Positions 18,708 to 27,955 are shown, counted from the first letter of the stretch. The stretch is DNA of 64,000 bases from Deltaproteobacteria bacterium (GCA_016214955.1 JACRMN010000023.1:336501-400500), one strand, 5' to 3'. Notes: a model not told the origin generated them from the letters alone. Numbers and translations: made by a program.

Positions 18708-19616
18708 TCAGGCCCCGGCGATCTCCCGCAGCTTGCCACGGGCCCGCTCCACGTCGGCCTCGTGCTTCAGCACCAGCGACAGCGTCTCCTCCACCAGGCG
18801 CGGATCCAGGGCCTCGGCCCCCAGCAGCGCCAGCGCCCGGCCCCAGTCGAGGGTCTCGGAGATGCTGGGCGCCTTGCGCAGGTCCAGAGCCCGCAGCCGG
18901 CCCACCGCCTCCACGATCTGCCGGGCCAGCGCCTCGGGGACCTCGGGGGCGCGGGTGCGGACGATGCGCAGCTCGCGAGCGGCGTCGGGGTGGTCGAGGA
19001 AGAGGTGCAGGCAGCGGCGCCGCAGGGCGTCGGAGAGCTCGCGGGTGGCGTTGGAGGTGAGCACCACCCGCGGCATGTGGCGGGCCCGCAGCGTGCCCAG
19101 CTCGGGGATGGTGGCGGCGCCGTCGGCCAGGGTCTCGAGCAGGAAGGCCTCGAACTCGGGGTCCGACTTGTCCACCTCGTCCACCAGCAGCAGCGCCGGC
19201 CGCTCCGAGAGCAGCGCCCGCAGCACCGGGCGCGGCAGCAGGAACCGCTCGCTGAAGAAGACGTTGCCCTCGGCGGCGATCCGGTCGGCCGCCTCGGTGA
19301 GGGTCGGGGCGTCGCCGATGGCGGCGCCGATGCGGTCGCGCAGGAGCTGGGTGTAGAGCAGCTGCTTGGCGTACTCCCACTCGTAGAGCGCCTTGGCCTC
19401 GTCGAGCCCCTCGTAGCACTGGAGCCGGACCAGCTCGCGGCCCGAGGCCACCGCGAAGGCCCGGGCCAGCTCCGTCTTGCCCACGCCCGCCGGGCCCTCG
19501 ACGAGGATGGGCTTCTCCAGGCGGTCGGACAGGTAGACGGCGGTCGCGATCTCGCGCGAGGCGAGGTAGCCGGTCGCCTCGAGACGCTCGGCCACCTCTT
19601 CGACGGATCCGAACAT
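18708..19616 (-). CDS. MoxR-family AAA+ ATPase
   Basis: 302 residues from ATG 19616. Walker A is GPAGVGKT (41-48), Walker B LLLVDEVDK (142-150), sensor 1 VLTSNATRELS, and the arginine-finger region ALRRRCLHLFL follows. MoxR proteins are chaperone-like ATPases, usually paired with a VWA-domain protein for metal-cofactor insertion or complex assembly. No VWA gene is visible here. A TTG start at 19721 would add 35 basic residues not typical of the family; the true start is uncertain because neither has a clear Shine-Dalgarno. It probably shares a transcript with the FrzS-like gene. Confidence 0.8.
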   Translation of the reverse strand: MFGSVEEVAERLEATGYLASREIATAVYLSDRLEKPILVEGPAGVGKTELARAFAVASGRELVRLQCYEGLDEAKALYEWEYAKQLLYTQLLRDRIGAAIGDAPTLTEAADRIAAEGNVFFSERFLLPRPVLRALLSERPALLLVDEVDKSDPEFEAFLLETLADGAATIPELGTLRARHMPRVVLTSNATRELSDALRRRCLHLFLDHPDAARELRIVRTRAPEVPEALARQIVEAVGRLRALDLRKAPSISETLDWGRALALLGAEALDPRLVEETLSLVLKHEADVERARGKLREIAGA

Positions 19617-19721
19617 GAAGGGATGTATAACCCGCCTCGGCGCGCGTCCGGCTGCGGCCTCCGGCGGCGGGGTGACCCGGTGTGGGTGTCGTGTGGTCGA
19701 GGGAGTCCGGGTCATGACCAA

Positions 19722-20080
19722 CCCAACGGATCGACGGATACCCAGGAATTTCAGTGTTGTACCTTCCGGGACTTCATCAACACATTGAAAACACTGGATG
19801 GCACCTCATCGAGGTCACGGCACGATACTTGTAGTGGTATCGCCGCGAGTCCCACCGGAGGCCGTCCAGGAAGACCTGCCTTGAACTCCCACCTCCATAC
19901 TCGAAGCGCAGGATTCCACCTCCCGCAGCCCATCCATGTCGATCCGTGGCCGGACGATCGACACCTCCCACCGCTGGTGGTCCCCTCGTACTAAGGGCCT
20001 TCAGCGGAGACCGAAGCGGGCCCCGAGCCCGAGCCGACGAGGCCGCGCGAGCGGCCTCTCGCTTTTCCGGGACTCCACGG
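19722..20080 (-). other. Low-G+C structured intergenic region with sarcin-ricin-loop-like sequence
   Basis: No convincing gene. Between about 19740 and 19900 the base composition is clearly lower in G+C than its surroundings. Inverted repeats: CAGTGTT/AACACTG (19752-19758 and 19790-19796), GTCGATC/GATCGAC (19938-19944 and 19956-19962) and CCACC-GCT-GGTGG (19968-19980). On the minus strand 19979-19992 reads AGTACGAGGGGACC, 13 of 14 identical to the 23S rRNA sarcin-ricin loop. The rest does not align to 23S rRNA by eye. It may be a leader RNA of the MoxR operon, a foreign remnant or chance. Confidence 0.3.
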
Positions 20081-20113
20081 AGAGCGCGCCACCTGGGGTA
20101 GACTGCGCGGACT

Positions 20114-21229
20114 ATGGAGCAGAGCCAAGGGCCTCTCACCGAAGAGATCTTTCACTCGTTCCTGCAACTGGCAGTGAAGCGGCAGGCGAGCGACGTCCAC
20201 TTCGAGGTCGGCTACCCGCCCACGTACCGGGTCTACGGCGAGCTTCTGGCCGCCAAGTACCCGCCGCTGACGCACGCCGACACCGAGGCCATCGCCAACT
20301 TCGTGCTCCAGGCGCCGGGCTCGGGCTTCACCCCCCTCGACTTCCGCGAGGTGGACCGGAGCTACTCGCTGCCGGGCGTGTCGCGCTTCCGGGCCTCGGT
20401 GTTCAAGCAGCGCGGCAGCTGGGGCGCGGTGATGCGCACCATCCCCTTCCTCATCCCCGACTTCGGCAACCTCAACCTGCCGCCGGTGGTGCAGACGGTC
20501 GCCGAGGCCCGGCGCGGCCTGGTGCTCGTCACCGGCGCCACCGGCAACGGCAAGTCCACCACCATCGCCGGCATCATCAACCACATCATCCAGTCGGAGC
20601 GGCTCCACGTCGTCACCGTGGAGGACCCCATCGAGTTCATCTTCCAGTCCGGCAAGGGGCTGGTGATCCAGCGCGAGGTGGGCTCCGACACCGCCAGCTA
20701 CCAGGACGCGCTGCGCGCCGCCCTGCGGCAGGACCCCGACGTCATCATGCTGGGCGAGCTGCGCGACCGGGAGTCGGCCGACATCTGCCTCAAGGCCGCC
20801 GAGACCGGCCACCTGGTCATCACCTCGCTGCACACGCCCGACGTGGCCCGGTCCATCGGCCGGGTGGTGGGCCTCTTCCCGGCCGAGGAGCAGGAGATGG
20901 TGCGGCAGCGGCTGGCCGACAACCTGCAGGCGGTGGTCTCGCTGCGGCTGCTGCTGCGCGCCGACGCCACCGGCCTCATCCCCGCGGTCGAGGCGCTCCT
21001 GGCCACCAGCTTCGTGCGCGAGGCCATCCGCGACGGCGCCCGGGTCGGGGAGATCCGCAACTACATGGAGACCGCCGGCGCCGACCTGGGGATGCACTCC
21101 TTCGACCAGTACCTGTACCGGCTCCACGAGTCCAAGCGCATCTCGCTGGAGACGGCCCTCAACGCCGCCACCAACCGCGCCGACCTCGAGCGCCGGCTGC
21201 TCATCGAGACCGGGGGCCGCTCCGCGTGA
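20114..21229 (+). CDS. PilT/PilU-type twitching-motility ATPase
   Basis: 371-residue hexameric secretion-type ATPase that would drive type IV pilus retraction. An N-terminal PAS-like domain (about 8-105) precedes the RecA-like core. Walker A is GATGNGKST (141-149), with the Asp box TVEDPIEF, Walker B/AIRNLIRE-type element DPDVIMLGELRDRES and His box TGHLVITSLHTPDV. It differs from canonical PilT in several catalytic-neighbour residues (GELRD for GEMRD, LAATSF region), so a PilU-like or extra paralogue is possible. No pilus structural gene is in the window. Its stop overlaps the next start as GTGA. Confidence 0.85.
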   Translation: MEQSQGPLTEEIFHSFLQLAVKRQASDVHFEVGYPPTYRVYGELLAAKYPPLTHADTEAIANFVLQAPGSGFTPLDFREVDRSYSLPGVSRFRASVFKQRGSWGAVMRTIPFLIPDFGNLNLPPVVQTVAEARRGLVLVTGATGNGKSTTIAGIINHIIQSERLHVVTVEDPIEFIFQSGKGLVIQREVGSDTASYQDALRAALRQDPDVIMLGELRDRESADICLKAAETGHLVITSLHTPDVARSIGRVVGLFPAEEQEMVRQRLADNLQAVVSLRLLLRADATGLIPAVEALLATSFVREAIRDGARVGEIRNYMETAGADLGMHSFDQYLYRLHESKRISLETALNAATNRADLERRLLIETGGRSA

Positions 21230-22152
21230 GCCCTCCGGGCGCACCCGCGGCGCGCGTGCTGGCCGTCGGCTCCGACGCCGACGTCTGCGTCGCGCTGCAC
21301 CAGCACCTGCCCGCCGCGGGCTACGCCCTCTACTGCGTGCCCACGCCCGGGGAGCTGGAGCCGCTGCTGCGCGCCATCGCCCCGCAGGTGATCGTGCTCC
21401 TCCTCCCCGCCTCGCCCGACGCCTCCTGGGGCGGCGCGCTCACCACCACCGCCGCCGCCTCGCGCGTCGGCGTACGGGTGGTGGTGGTGGCCCCGTCGCG
21501 GGAGGTGGTGGAGCCGCTGGCGGCGGTGGCTGGCGCCGAGCGGGCCCTGTCGCGCGCCGAGGTGCTCTCCCGCCCGGCCCTGGTGGTGGACCGGGGCGCG
21601 GCCGCCACCCCGGCCCCGGTGCGCCCGCCGCCGCCCGCGGCCGTCGTCCCGCCCGCCCCTCCGCCGGTGGGCCCGCCCGCCTTCACCCTGCCCTCCGACC
21701 CGCCGGCCGGCCCGCCGCCGGCGCCGCTGCAGCCGCTGCCGCCCCTGCCGCCGCGCCGCCCGGCCGCCGACCTCATGGCGCTCATCGACGAGGAGCTGGT
21801 CGACGAGCCCAAGGGGCGCCCCCAGCTCACCCGGGTCGAGGTCAACGTCAGCCTGGTCTCGGAGCACAACTTCTTCGTGGGGCAGACCCGCCGGCTCGAC
21901 TCCGGCGGCGTCTTCATCTCCACCGCCCTGCCGCCGCCGGTGGGCACGCGGCTGCAGCTCCGCCTCGGCCTGCCCGACGGGCGCAAGATCGACCTCGAGG
22001 GCGAGGTGGCCTACGTGCGGGAGAAGAGTGCCATAGGCGGCCGCCAGCCCTCGGGCTGCGGGGTGAAGCTCATCGGGCTCCCGGCCTGGGCCATCGACGC
22101 CATCGACCGCTTCCTCCTGGCGCGGCCGCCCATCGTCTACGCCACGCGCTGA
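21226..22152 (+). CDS. PilZ-domain protein with N-terminal receiver-like region
   Basis: 308 residues from GTG 21226. Residues 9-115 resemble a degenerate receiver fold (RVLAVGSDADVCVAL, VIVLLLPASPD, VRVVVVAPSREV). A Pro/Ala linker (about 125-180) follows, then a C-terminal PilZ-like domain of the myxobacterial type (TRVEVNVSLVSEHNFF, RRLDSGGVFISTALPPPVG, GCGVKLIGL). The RxxxR motif that normally grips c-di-GMP is not apparent before LDSGG, so ligand binding is doubtful. The 4-nt overlap with the PilT-like gene implies paired synthesis and a role as its regulator. Confidence 0.75.
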   Translation: MSPPGAPAARVLAVGSDADVCVALHQHLPAAGYALYCVPTPGELEPLLRAIAPQVIVLLLPASPDASWGGALTTTAAASRVGVRVVVVAPSREVVEPLAAVAGAERALSRAEVLSRPALVVDRGAAATPAPVRPPPPAAVVPPAPPPVGPPAFTLPSDPPAGPPPAPLQPLPPLPPRRPAADLMALIDEELVDEPKGRPQLTRVEVNVSLVSEHNFFVGQTRRLDSGGVFISTALPPPVGTRLQLRLGLPDGRKIDLEGEVAYVREKSAIGGRQPSGCGVKLIGLPAWAIDAIDRFLLARPPIVYATR

Positions 22153-22163
22153 CGCCGGGGCGT

Positions 22164-23283
22164 CTACTCGTCCACGCTGCGGTCGCTCCGGCGCACGCCC
22201 AGCAGGTAGGGCTGGATGAAGGCGTCGAGGTCGCCGTCGAGGACGTCGTCCACCTTGCCGGTCTCCACGCCGGTGCGCAGGTCCTTCACCAGCCGGTACG
22301 GGGCCAGCACGTAGCTGCGGATCTGCGAGCCGAAGTCGATGTCCTTCTTCTGGGCCTCGACCACGTCCAGCGCCGCCTGGCGCCTCTTCTCCTCGAGGTC
22401 GTAGAGGCGGGAGCGCAGGATCTTCCAGGCCATGGAGCGGTTCTTCTGCTGGCTGCGCTCGTTCTGCATCGCCACCACGATGCCGGTGGGGATGTGGGTG
22501 AGGCGCACCGCCGAGTCGGTCTTGTTCACCTTCTGCCCGCCGGCCCCGGAGGAGCGGTAGGTGTCCACGCGGACGTCCGCCTCCTTCACGTCGATGACGA
22601 TGTCGTCGTCGATCTCCGGGGTCACGTCCACGGCGGCGAAGCTCGTCTGGCGCCGGCCGGCGGCGTCGAAGGGGCTCATCCGCACCAGGCGGTGCACGCC
22701 GCGCTCGGCCCTGAGGAAGCCGTAGGCCCATTCGCCGCGGGCGAAGAAGGAGGCCTGGCTGATGCCGGCCTCCTCGCCGGCGACCATGTCGGCCGGCTCC
22801 ACCTCCCAGCCCTTGCGCTCGGCGTAGCGGGTGTACATCCGGTAGAGCATCGCGGCCCAGTCCATGGCCTCGACGCCGCCGGCGCCGCTCTTCACCTCGA
22901 CGATGGCACCTGCCCTGTCGTGCGGCCCGGAGAGCATGCGCTGGAACTCCAGCCCCTCGACCCGCGCGGTCACGGCCGAGGCGTGGCCCGCTGCCTCCTC
23001 GCGGGCGGAGGCGTCCTGCGCCTCCTCGGCCAGCTCGTGGAGGGCGCGGGCGTCGTCGAGCTCCCGGGCGGCGGCGTCGAAGGCCGCCACCGCACCCTCG
23101 AGCTGCGCCTTCTCCTTGAGGAGGCCCTGGGCCCGGGCGGTGTCGCCCCAGAAGGCCGGGTCCTCGCCGAGCTTCAGGATCTCGGCTACGCGGGTGCGCT
23201 TGCGTTCGACGTCAAAGGGACCCCCGCAGCGACTCGAGTCGGCGGGAGAGGTCGGCGAGCAGCTCGGCGGTCGGTGCGGCCAT
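22164..23283 (-). CDS. prfB: Peptide chain release factor 2, programmed +1 frameshift
   Basis: RF2 terminates translation at UGA and UAA. Frame 1 runs from ATG 23283 for 23 codons ([16 protein letters not shown]...GSL) to an in-frame TGA at 23212-23214. Slipping +1 on CTT continues as [15 protein letters not shown] to the stop at 22164, giving 372 residues, normal for RF2. The stop-reading tripeptide SPF (in [10 protein letters not shown]) and the catalytic GGQ loop ([14 protein letters not shown]) are present. It follows lnt after an 18-bp gap. Gene finders that ignore the shift will call only the distal 308 residues. Confidence 0.97.
23212..23225 (-). promoter_or_regulatory. prfB programmed frameshift site
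   Basis: Minus strand reads GGGGG-TCC-CTT-TGA-C. The G-run (23221-23225) acts as an internal Shine-Dalgarno three bases before the slippery CTT codon, followed by TGA in a poor context (next base C). Spacing is the same as in the E. coli AGGGGG-TAT-CTT-TGA-C signal. Low RF2 levels slow reading of TGA and let the ribosome shift, which autoregulates RF2. Confidence 0.95.
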
Positions 23284-23301
23284 GGCGAGGGGATCCCCTG
23301 A

Positions 23302-24939
23302 CTAGGATCGCCGGACCCGCCACGCCAGCCCCAATGCCAGGGCGGCTCCGGCGGCGCAGAGGCCGGCGAACAGGTCGCCGACTGTAGTGTAGAGGGTGTG
23401 GCCCCGCAAGCGCGGCAGCTCGCCGAGCAAGAGCCGCGGCGGCTCCTCGGGGTCGGGCGCCAGGTCCGGGTCGACGGGCCCGACCGGCAGCGCGCCCGGC
23501 AGGAGCTCGCCGGTGGGCAGCACCAGCGCCGAGACGCCGGCGTAGGCCGGGCGGGCCACCGCCTTGCCCGCCTCCACCGCCCGCATCCGCACGATGGCCA
23601 GAAACTGGTAGGGGCCGGAGGAGTAGCCGTACCAGGCGTCGTTGGTGGGGTTCACCAGGATCTCGGGATCGGAGGCGGCGTAGGCCACGTTGATCTCCGG
23701 GAAGATGGCGTCGAAGCAGATCATGGGCGCCAGCCGCACCTCGCCGCCGGCGGCGTCGGGGAAGGCGAGCACCCGCAGGCCGGCGCCGGGCCGCTGGGGC
23801 GCGAACTGCGGGACCACCGAGTCGAGGAAGGGCAGCCAGCGGCGCAGCGGCACGTACTCGCCGAAGGGGACCAGGTGGTTCTTCTGGTAGCGGTCCACCA
23901 CCGAGAGGTCGGGCCGCAGCAGGAAGACGCTGTTGGAGGCCTCGGCCTCGCTGCCGCCCCCCGCGAGCCGGCGCCGCTCGTAGGTGGCGGCGCCGAGCAG
24001 CAGCCAGGCGCGGGAGAGGCGCGGGATGCCGCTGTCCGCCTCGGCCAGCGTGGCGATGCGGGGCGGCAGCGAGTAGGGGTAGGCGGCCTCGGGCCAGATG
24101 ACCAGGTCGGCGCCGCGCCTGTCGGCCTCGGCGGTGAGCGGCACCAGCCGGTCGATGATGTAGCGGGCATGGGAGCGGCCCTGGTTCTTCACGCCCTGGT
24201 TGATGTTGGGCTGGACCAGCCCCACCGTGAGCCGGGGCGCCCCGGCGATGCGGGCTCGCAGCCCCGCCATGCGCCACAGCCCGCCGGCCACCACCAGCGC
24301 CAGGAGCACGGCCGTCGCCCCCATGGGCCGGACCGGCAGCGGGCGGCCGGCGCGGCGCGCCAGCAGCGCCTCGGTCAGCACCGCGTTGACCAGCACCACC
24401 AGCGCCGCCACCCCGTAGACGCCCACCGCCGCCGAGAGCTGGGCCACCGGCAGCGTCCGCGCCTGCGTGTAACCCAGGTTGCCCCAGGGGAAGCCGGTGA
24501 AGAGGTAGTTGCGCAGCCACTCGGCCGCGACCCAGGTGGCCGGCAGGTGGAGCCAGAAGGGCCAGCCGGTGCGGCGCCGGATCCACCAGGAGGCCACCAA
24601 CGCCAGGACCCAGTGGGCCGCCATGTAGAGGACCAGGAGGCTGAGCGCCACCAGCGAGAGCCAGAGCGGCAGGCCGCCGAAGGCGGTCATGGCGTGGCTC
24701 ACCCACCAGATGGCGCCGTAGAAGTAGGCGAGGGAGGCCACCAGCGAGAGCAGCAGGGCCTCGCGGCGCCGCGCCACCCCGTCGAGCGCCAGGAGCAGCG
24801 GCACCAGGGCTCCCCAGGCGAGCAGCTCCAGCCAGCCGCGGGGGTCGATCTCGCGGAGGGAGAGGAGAGGGAAGGCCTGGGGCAGGGCCATCGCCATGGC
24901 CAGACCGGAGGAGAGGGAGAGGAGGAGGCGGCGGGTCAC
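23302..24939 (-). CDS. lnt: Apolipoprotein N-acyltransferase
   Basis: 545-residue inner-membrane enzyme adding the third acyl chain to lipoproteins. The N-terminal half contains six or more membrane segments (for example [19 protein letters not shown] and [11 protein letters not shown]-type helices). A periplasmic nitrilase domain follows with the Glu in [12 protein letters not shown], Lys in [15 protein letters not shown] and nucleophile Cys in [12 protein letters not shown] last helix ([18 protein letters not shown]) closes the protein. GTG at 24939 overlaps the ybeY stop as GTGA. The neighbourhood encodes several predicted lipoproteins that would be substrates. Confidence 0.94.
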   Translation of the reverse strand: MTRRLLLSLSSGLAMAMALPQAFPLLSLREIDPRGWLELLAWGALVPLLLALDGVARRREALLLSLVASLAYFYGAIWWVSHAMTAFGGLPLWLSLVALSLLVLYMAAHWVLALVASWWIRRRTGWPFWLHLPATWVAAEWLRNYLFTGFPWGNLGYTQARTLPVAQLSAAVGVYGVAALVVLVNAVLTEALLARRAGRPLPVRPMGATAVLLALVVAGGLWRMAGLRARIAGAPRLTVGLVQPNINQGVKNQGRSHARYIIDRLVPLTAEADRRGADLVIWPEAAYPYSLPPRIATLAEADSGIPRLSRAWLLLGAATYERRRLAGGGSEAEASNSVFLLRPDLSVVDRYQKNHLVPFGEYVPLRRWLPFLDSVVPQFAPQRPGAGLRVLAFPDAAGGEVRLAPMICFDAIFPEINVAYAASDPEILVNPTNDAWYGYSSGPYQFLAIVRMRAVEAGKAVARPAYAGVSALVLPTGELLPGALPVGPVDPDLAPDPEEPPRLLLGELPRLRGHTLYTTVGDLFAGLCAAGAALALGLAWRVRRS

Positions 24940-25445
24940 GGGCGCGACCCCGACCTCGACCCCGACCTCGACCCCGACCGCGAACGCGGCCGCTTCGGCG
25001 TCTCGTCCTGCCCCATCGCCGCCGCCACCATCCCCTCCCCTGCCAGCAGGCGGGCCTCGGCGGCGGCCATGCGGCGCGCCGGTCCGGGCCGCTCGTGGTC
25101 GAAGCCGACCAGGTGCAGGAGGCCGTGCGCCAGGTAGCGGTCCAGCTCTGCGCCCGCACTCCGCCCCTCGGCGCGGGCGCGCCGGCGGGCGGTGTCGAGG
25201 GAGATGGCCAGGTCGCCGAGCCGGGGCACGCGCGGGTCGGGCGCAGCGGGGAAGGAGAGGACGTCGGTGGGGCGGTCGATGCGGCGCCAGTCGCGGTTGA
25301 GGCGCCGCAGGGTCGCGTCACCGGCCAGGAGCACCGAGAGCTCGGCCCCCTCCCGGCCCAGCGCCCGCAGGAAGCGGCGCGCCGAGCTCCGCAGCCTGCG
25401 CGCCACCGCGCCCGGGCGCGGATGCTGGCAACGGATCGTCACCAT
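24936..25445 (-). CDS. ybeY: Endoribonuclease YbeY (rRNA maturation)
   Basis: 169-residue zinc metalloprotein needed for 16S rRNA 3' maturation and ribosome quality control. The metal triad is H107, H111 and H117 in HGLLHLVGFDH. The strand motif DVLSFP and the acidic GDLAISLDTA segment are also conserved. After residue 150 there is a non-conserved basic tail of repeated Arg-Ser-Gly-Ser units, encoded by a 12-bp tandem DNA repeat. ATG at 25445 is 6 bp after the HD phosphohydrolase gene, the classical phoH/HD/ybeY neighbourhood. Confidence 0.93.
   Translation of the reverse strand: MVTIRCQHPRPGAVARRLRSSARRFLRALGREGAELSVLLAGDATLRRLNRDWRRIDRPTDVLSFPAAPDPRVPRLGDLAISLDTARRRARAEGRSAGAELDRYLAHGLLHLVGFDHERPGPARRMAAAEARLLAGEGMVAAAMGQDETPKRPRSRSGSRSGSRSGSRP
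24946..24981. repeat. 12-bp tandem repeat, about 3 copies
   Basis: Unit GACCCCGACCTC repeats three times (24946-24957, 24958-24969, 24970-24981, the last with a change). It lies inside the 3' end of ybeY, where it codes for a repeating SGSR tail. A degenerate relative of the unit recurs at about 27899-27945 at the other end of the HD phosphohydrolase gene. Confidence 0.85.
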
Positions 25446-25451
25446 CGACCG

Positions 25452-27812
25452 TCAGCGCCGGGCCACCAGGTGGAGTCCGCGGCCGTCGCCCGCCGGCAGC
25501 CCCGGCCCCTGGCCCGCCTCGTCGGCGCGGGCGCGGTAGACGGCCACCAGGGCCTCGCCCATGGCGGCCCCCGCCTGCCGCAGCTGGCGCAGCGTCAGGG
25601 TGCACTCGTCGAGCTGCCCCTCGGCCAGGAGCTCGTCGATGCGCTTCTGGCAGAGCTGCGAGAGGCGCTCCGGCGTCGGCTCGGCCAGCGCCCGCGCCGA
25701 GGCCTCGGCCACGTCGGCGATCATCACCAGCGCCGCCTCGGGCGTGCGGGGTCGCGGCCCGGGATAGCGGAAGGGCTCGTCGTCCACGGCCGCCGGATCC
25801 TCCCACGGGCCCGCCCCCTCGGAGGCCTCCTTGCGCGCCTTCTGCAGGAAGTAGGAGACGAGCCGGGTCCCGTGGTGCTGGGCCACCACCGCCTGCACCG
25901 CGGCAGGGAGCTTCCAGCGGCGCGCCAGCTCCAGGCCGTCGACCACGTGGCGCCGGACGATGAGCGAGCTCATGGAGGGGGCGAGCTGCTCGTGCCGGTT
26001 CTCTCCGCGCTGGTTCTCGGCGAAGTAGAGCGGGTTCCTGATCTTGCCGACGTCGTGGTAGTAGGCGCAGACCCGCGCCAGCAGCGGGTTGGCGCCGGCC
26101 GCCTCTGCCGCCGCCTCCACCATGGCCCCCATGATCACCGAGTGGTGGTAGGTGCCGGGGGCCTGGACGATGAGGTCCTTGAGCGCCGGGTGGTTGAGGT
26201 TGGCCAGCTCCTGGAGCCGCACGTCGGTCAGGTAGCCGAGCGCCCGCTCGGCCAGCGGGAGCAGCACCGAGACCGCCGCCGGGAGGAGCAGTGCACCGCC
26301 CAGGAAGGCGAAGCCGGCCGGGGCCAGCGCCTCGCCCGGCAGGCGCCCGGCGAAGAGCTGGGCCGCCGCCGCCAGGAGCGCCCCGACGAGCCCCACGCCG
26401 GCCCCCGCCTCGACGAGCCCGAGCCTGTCGCGCGAGCGCGGCGCCAGCACCGACGCGGCCACGCCCGAGAGCACCGCCTCGAAGGCGAAGAACAGCGAGT
26501 TGCCCGCCAGGATGCCCACGCCCAGGCCGGCGGCCACCGCGAAGCGCAGGGCGGTGTCGGCCCCCAGCAGCGAGCGCACCACCATGGCGCCGGCGGCGAA
26601 GGGGAGCAGGTGGTAGAAGGCCTCTGGCGGGATGCGCGGGAAGCGGTCGTGGAGGGCGTCGCCCGCCGCCAGGCCGGCCCCCGACAGCGCCCAGGTGCCC
26701 ACCAGCAGCACCGCCAGCAGCACCGCGTCGCGCCGCGACGGGCGGGGCGAGGCGCCGGACGCGGCGGCGTGGCGCCAGAGCAGCAGCACCAGCAGGAGGG
26801 CCAGGGCTGCCGCGCCCAGCCGCACCGCCCACAGGTCGCGGGCCCGGGTCTGGGCCTGGATGCCGGCGAAGAGCAGCAGGTGGCGGCGCTCGATGCGCTC
26901 GCCGTCGCCCACGAGCCGCTCGCCGCGCCGCACCTGGATGACCGTGGGCTTCACCCGCTCGGCCGCCAGCCGCTGGGCGCGCGCCGTCTCGGCCATGTTC
27001 ACGGTCAGCGTGGGTCGGAGCCGCGCCTGGGCCACGCGCACCACCGCCTCGCGCTGCGCCGGCGCGGTGCCGGGCGGCACCGCCGCCCCCTCGCGCCGCA
27101 CCTGCTCGCGGGCGCCGCGCAGGTCGCGCACCAGCGCCAGGTCGCGCACCAGGCGGCTCCCCTGGTTGCCGGTGGCCCGGAGCGACCGGACCACGATGCC
27201 GCGCTCGGCGTCGGCCTGCAGCCGCTCGCGGTCCTCGATGACCATGCCGGTGAGGCCGTGGGCGGCGAGGCCGGCGGCGAGCTGCTCCAGCTCCGGGTCG
27301 AAGCGGGCCAGCGCCAGAGCGGCGAGGTCGGGCTCGCGCAGCGGCACCCCCAGCTGGGCCTCGAAGGCCTCGCGGGCCGCTGCCAGCGGGCGGGGCCCCG
27401 GCGGGCGGCCGGGCAGCTCGGCCAGGACCTCGCGCGCGGCCTGGAAGGCGGCGCGGATGCGGGCCACCGCCTCCTCGGCGGCGTCCTCGTCCAGATCGTA
27501 GACCGTGGGCTCGGCGGCGGCCGCCTCCTCGCGGAGCTGGGCGGTGGCGTCGGCGTCGAGGAGCTCGTAGTCGCGCGCCGCCTTGAGCGCGACCGGCGCC
27601 GGGGTGCCCAGCGCCTCCTCGCCCGGGAAGCGCTGCGAGAGCTCGGGGGGGGTGAGGAGCCAGGCGGCCGCCACGGCCACCCCCAGCGCCAGGACCGCGC
27701 CCAGGGCCCAGCCGGCCGGGTCCTTGCCCGGCAGCGGCTGCACCAGCCGGGCGAGCAGGCCTGGGGCTTTCTGGGAGGGGTCGGGGCTCGACACGGAGGC
27801 GGAGCCTGTCAC
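25452..27812 (-). CDS. 7TM receptor-like HD phosphohydrolase (PgpH/YqfF family)
   Basis: About 786 residues. One N-terminal membrane helix (GAVLALGVAVAAAWLL) is followed by a long extracytoplasmic 7TMR-HDED domain (about 60-330), seven membrane helices (about 335-545), then a cytoplasmic HD domain with metal ligands in TYHHSV, YYHDVGK and VVAQHHGT. Characterised relatives (Listeria PgpH) hydrolyse cyclic di-AMP. The start is uncertain: GTG at 27812 (chosen), 27881 or 27794, none with a good ribosome site. The gene directly precedes ybeY, as in many bacteria, but is parted from phoH by two inserted genes. Confidence 0.87.
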   Translation of the reverse strand: MTGSASVSSPDPSQKAPGLLARLVQPLPGKDPAGWALGAVLALGVAVAAAWLLTPPELSQRFPGEEALGTPAPVALKAARDYELLDADATAQLREEAAAAEPTVYDLDEDAAEEAVARIRAAFQAAREVLAELPGRPPGPRPLAAAREAFEAQLGVPLREPDLAALALARFDPELEQLAAGLAAHGLTGMVIEDRERLQADAERGIVVRSLRATGNQGSRLVRDLALVRDLRGAREQVRREGAAVPPGTAPAQREAVVRVAQARLRPTLTVNMAETARAQRLAAERVKPTVIQVRRGERLVGDGERIERRHLLLFAGIQAQTRARDLWAVRLGAAALALLLVLLLWRHAAASGASPRPSRRDAVLLAVLLVGTWALSGAGLAAGDALHDRFPRIPPEAFYHLLPFAAGAMVVRSLLGADTALRFAVAAGLGVGILAGNSLFFAFEAVLSGVAASVLAPRSRDRLGLVEAGAGVGLVGALLAAAAQLFAGRLPGEALAPAGFAFLGGALLLPAAVSVLLPLAERALGYLTDVRLQELANLNHPALKDLIVQAPGTYHHSVIMGAMVEAAAEAAGANPLLARVCAYYHDVGKIRNPLYFAENQRGENRHEQLAPSMSSLIVRRHVVDGLELARRWKLPAAVQAVVAQHHGTRLVSYFLQKARKEASEGAGPWEDPAAVDDEPFRYPGPRPRTPEAALVMIADVAEASARALAEPTPERLSQLCQKRIDELLAEGQLDECTLTLRQLRQAGAAMGEALVAVYRARADEAGQGPGLPAGDGRGLHLVARR

Positions 27813-27955
27813 CCGAACAAGGGAAAGGCAACGTGCCGGGGAGGGGGCCCCGGAGGTGGGGATTGCCGAGGAAGTACGCACGGCCCGGAACCGCTGCCGC
27901 GACCCCTACATCGACCCCGTCCGCGACCCCGGCCCCGCCTCCAGGCCAGTCGGGC

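Noticed and set aside
19920-20020. 23S rRNA gene fragment
   Set aside because: Only the 14-base sarcin-ricin-like stretch matches. Sequence on both sides fails to follow neighbouring 23S helices.
19751-20139. Small protein genes on the minus strand in the low-G+C gap
   Set aside because: Candidates of 60 and 120 codons lack ribosome sites, have uneven composition along their length and resemble no known family.
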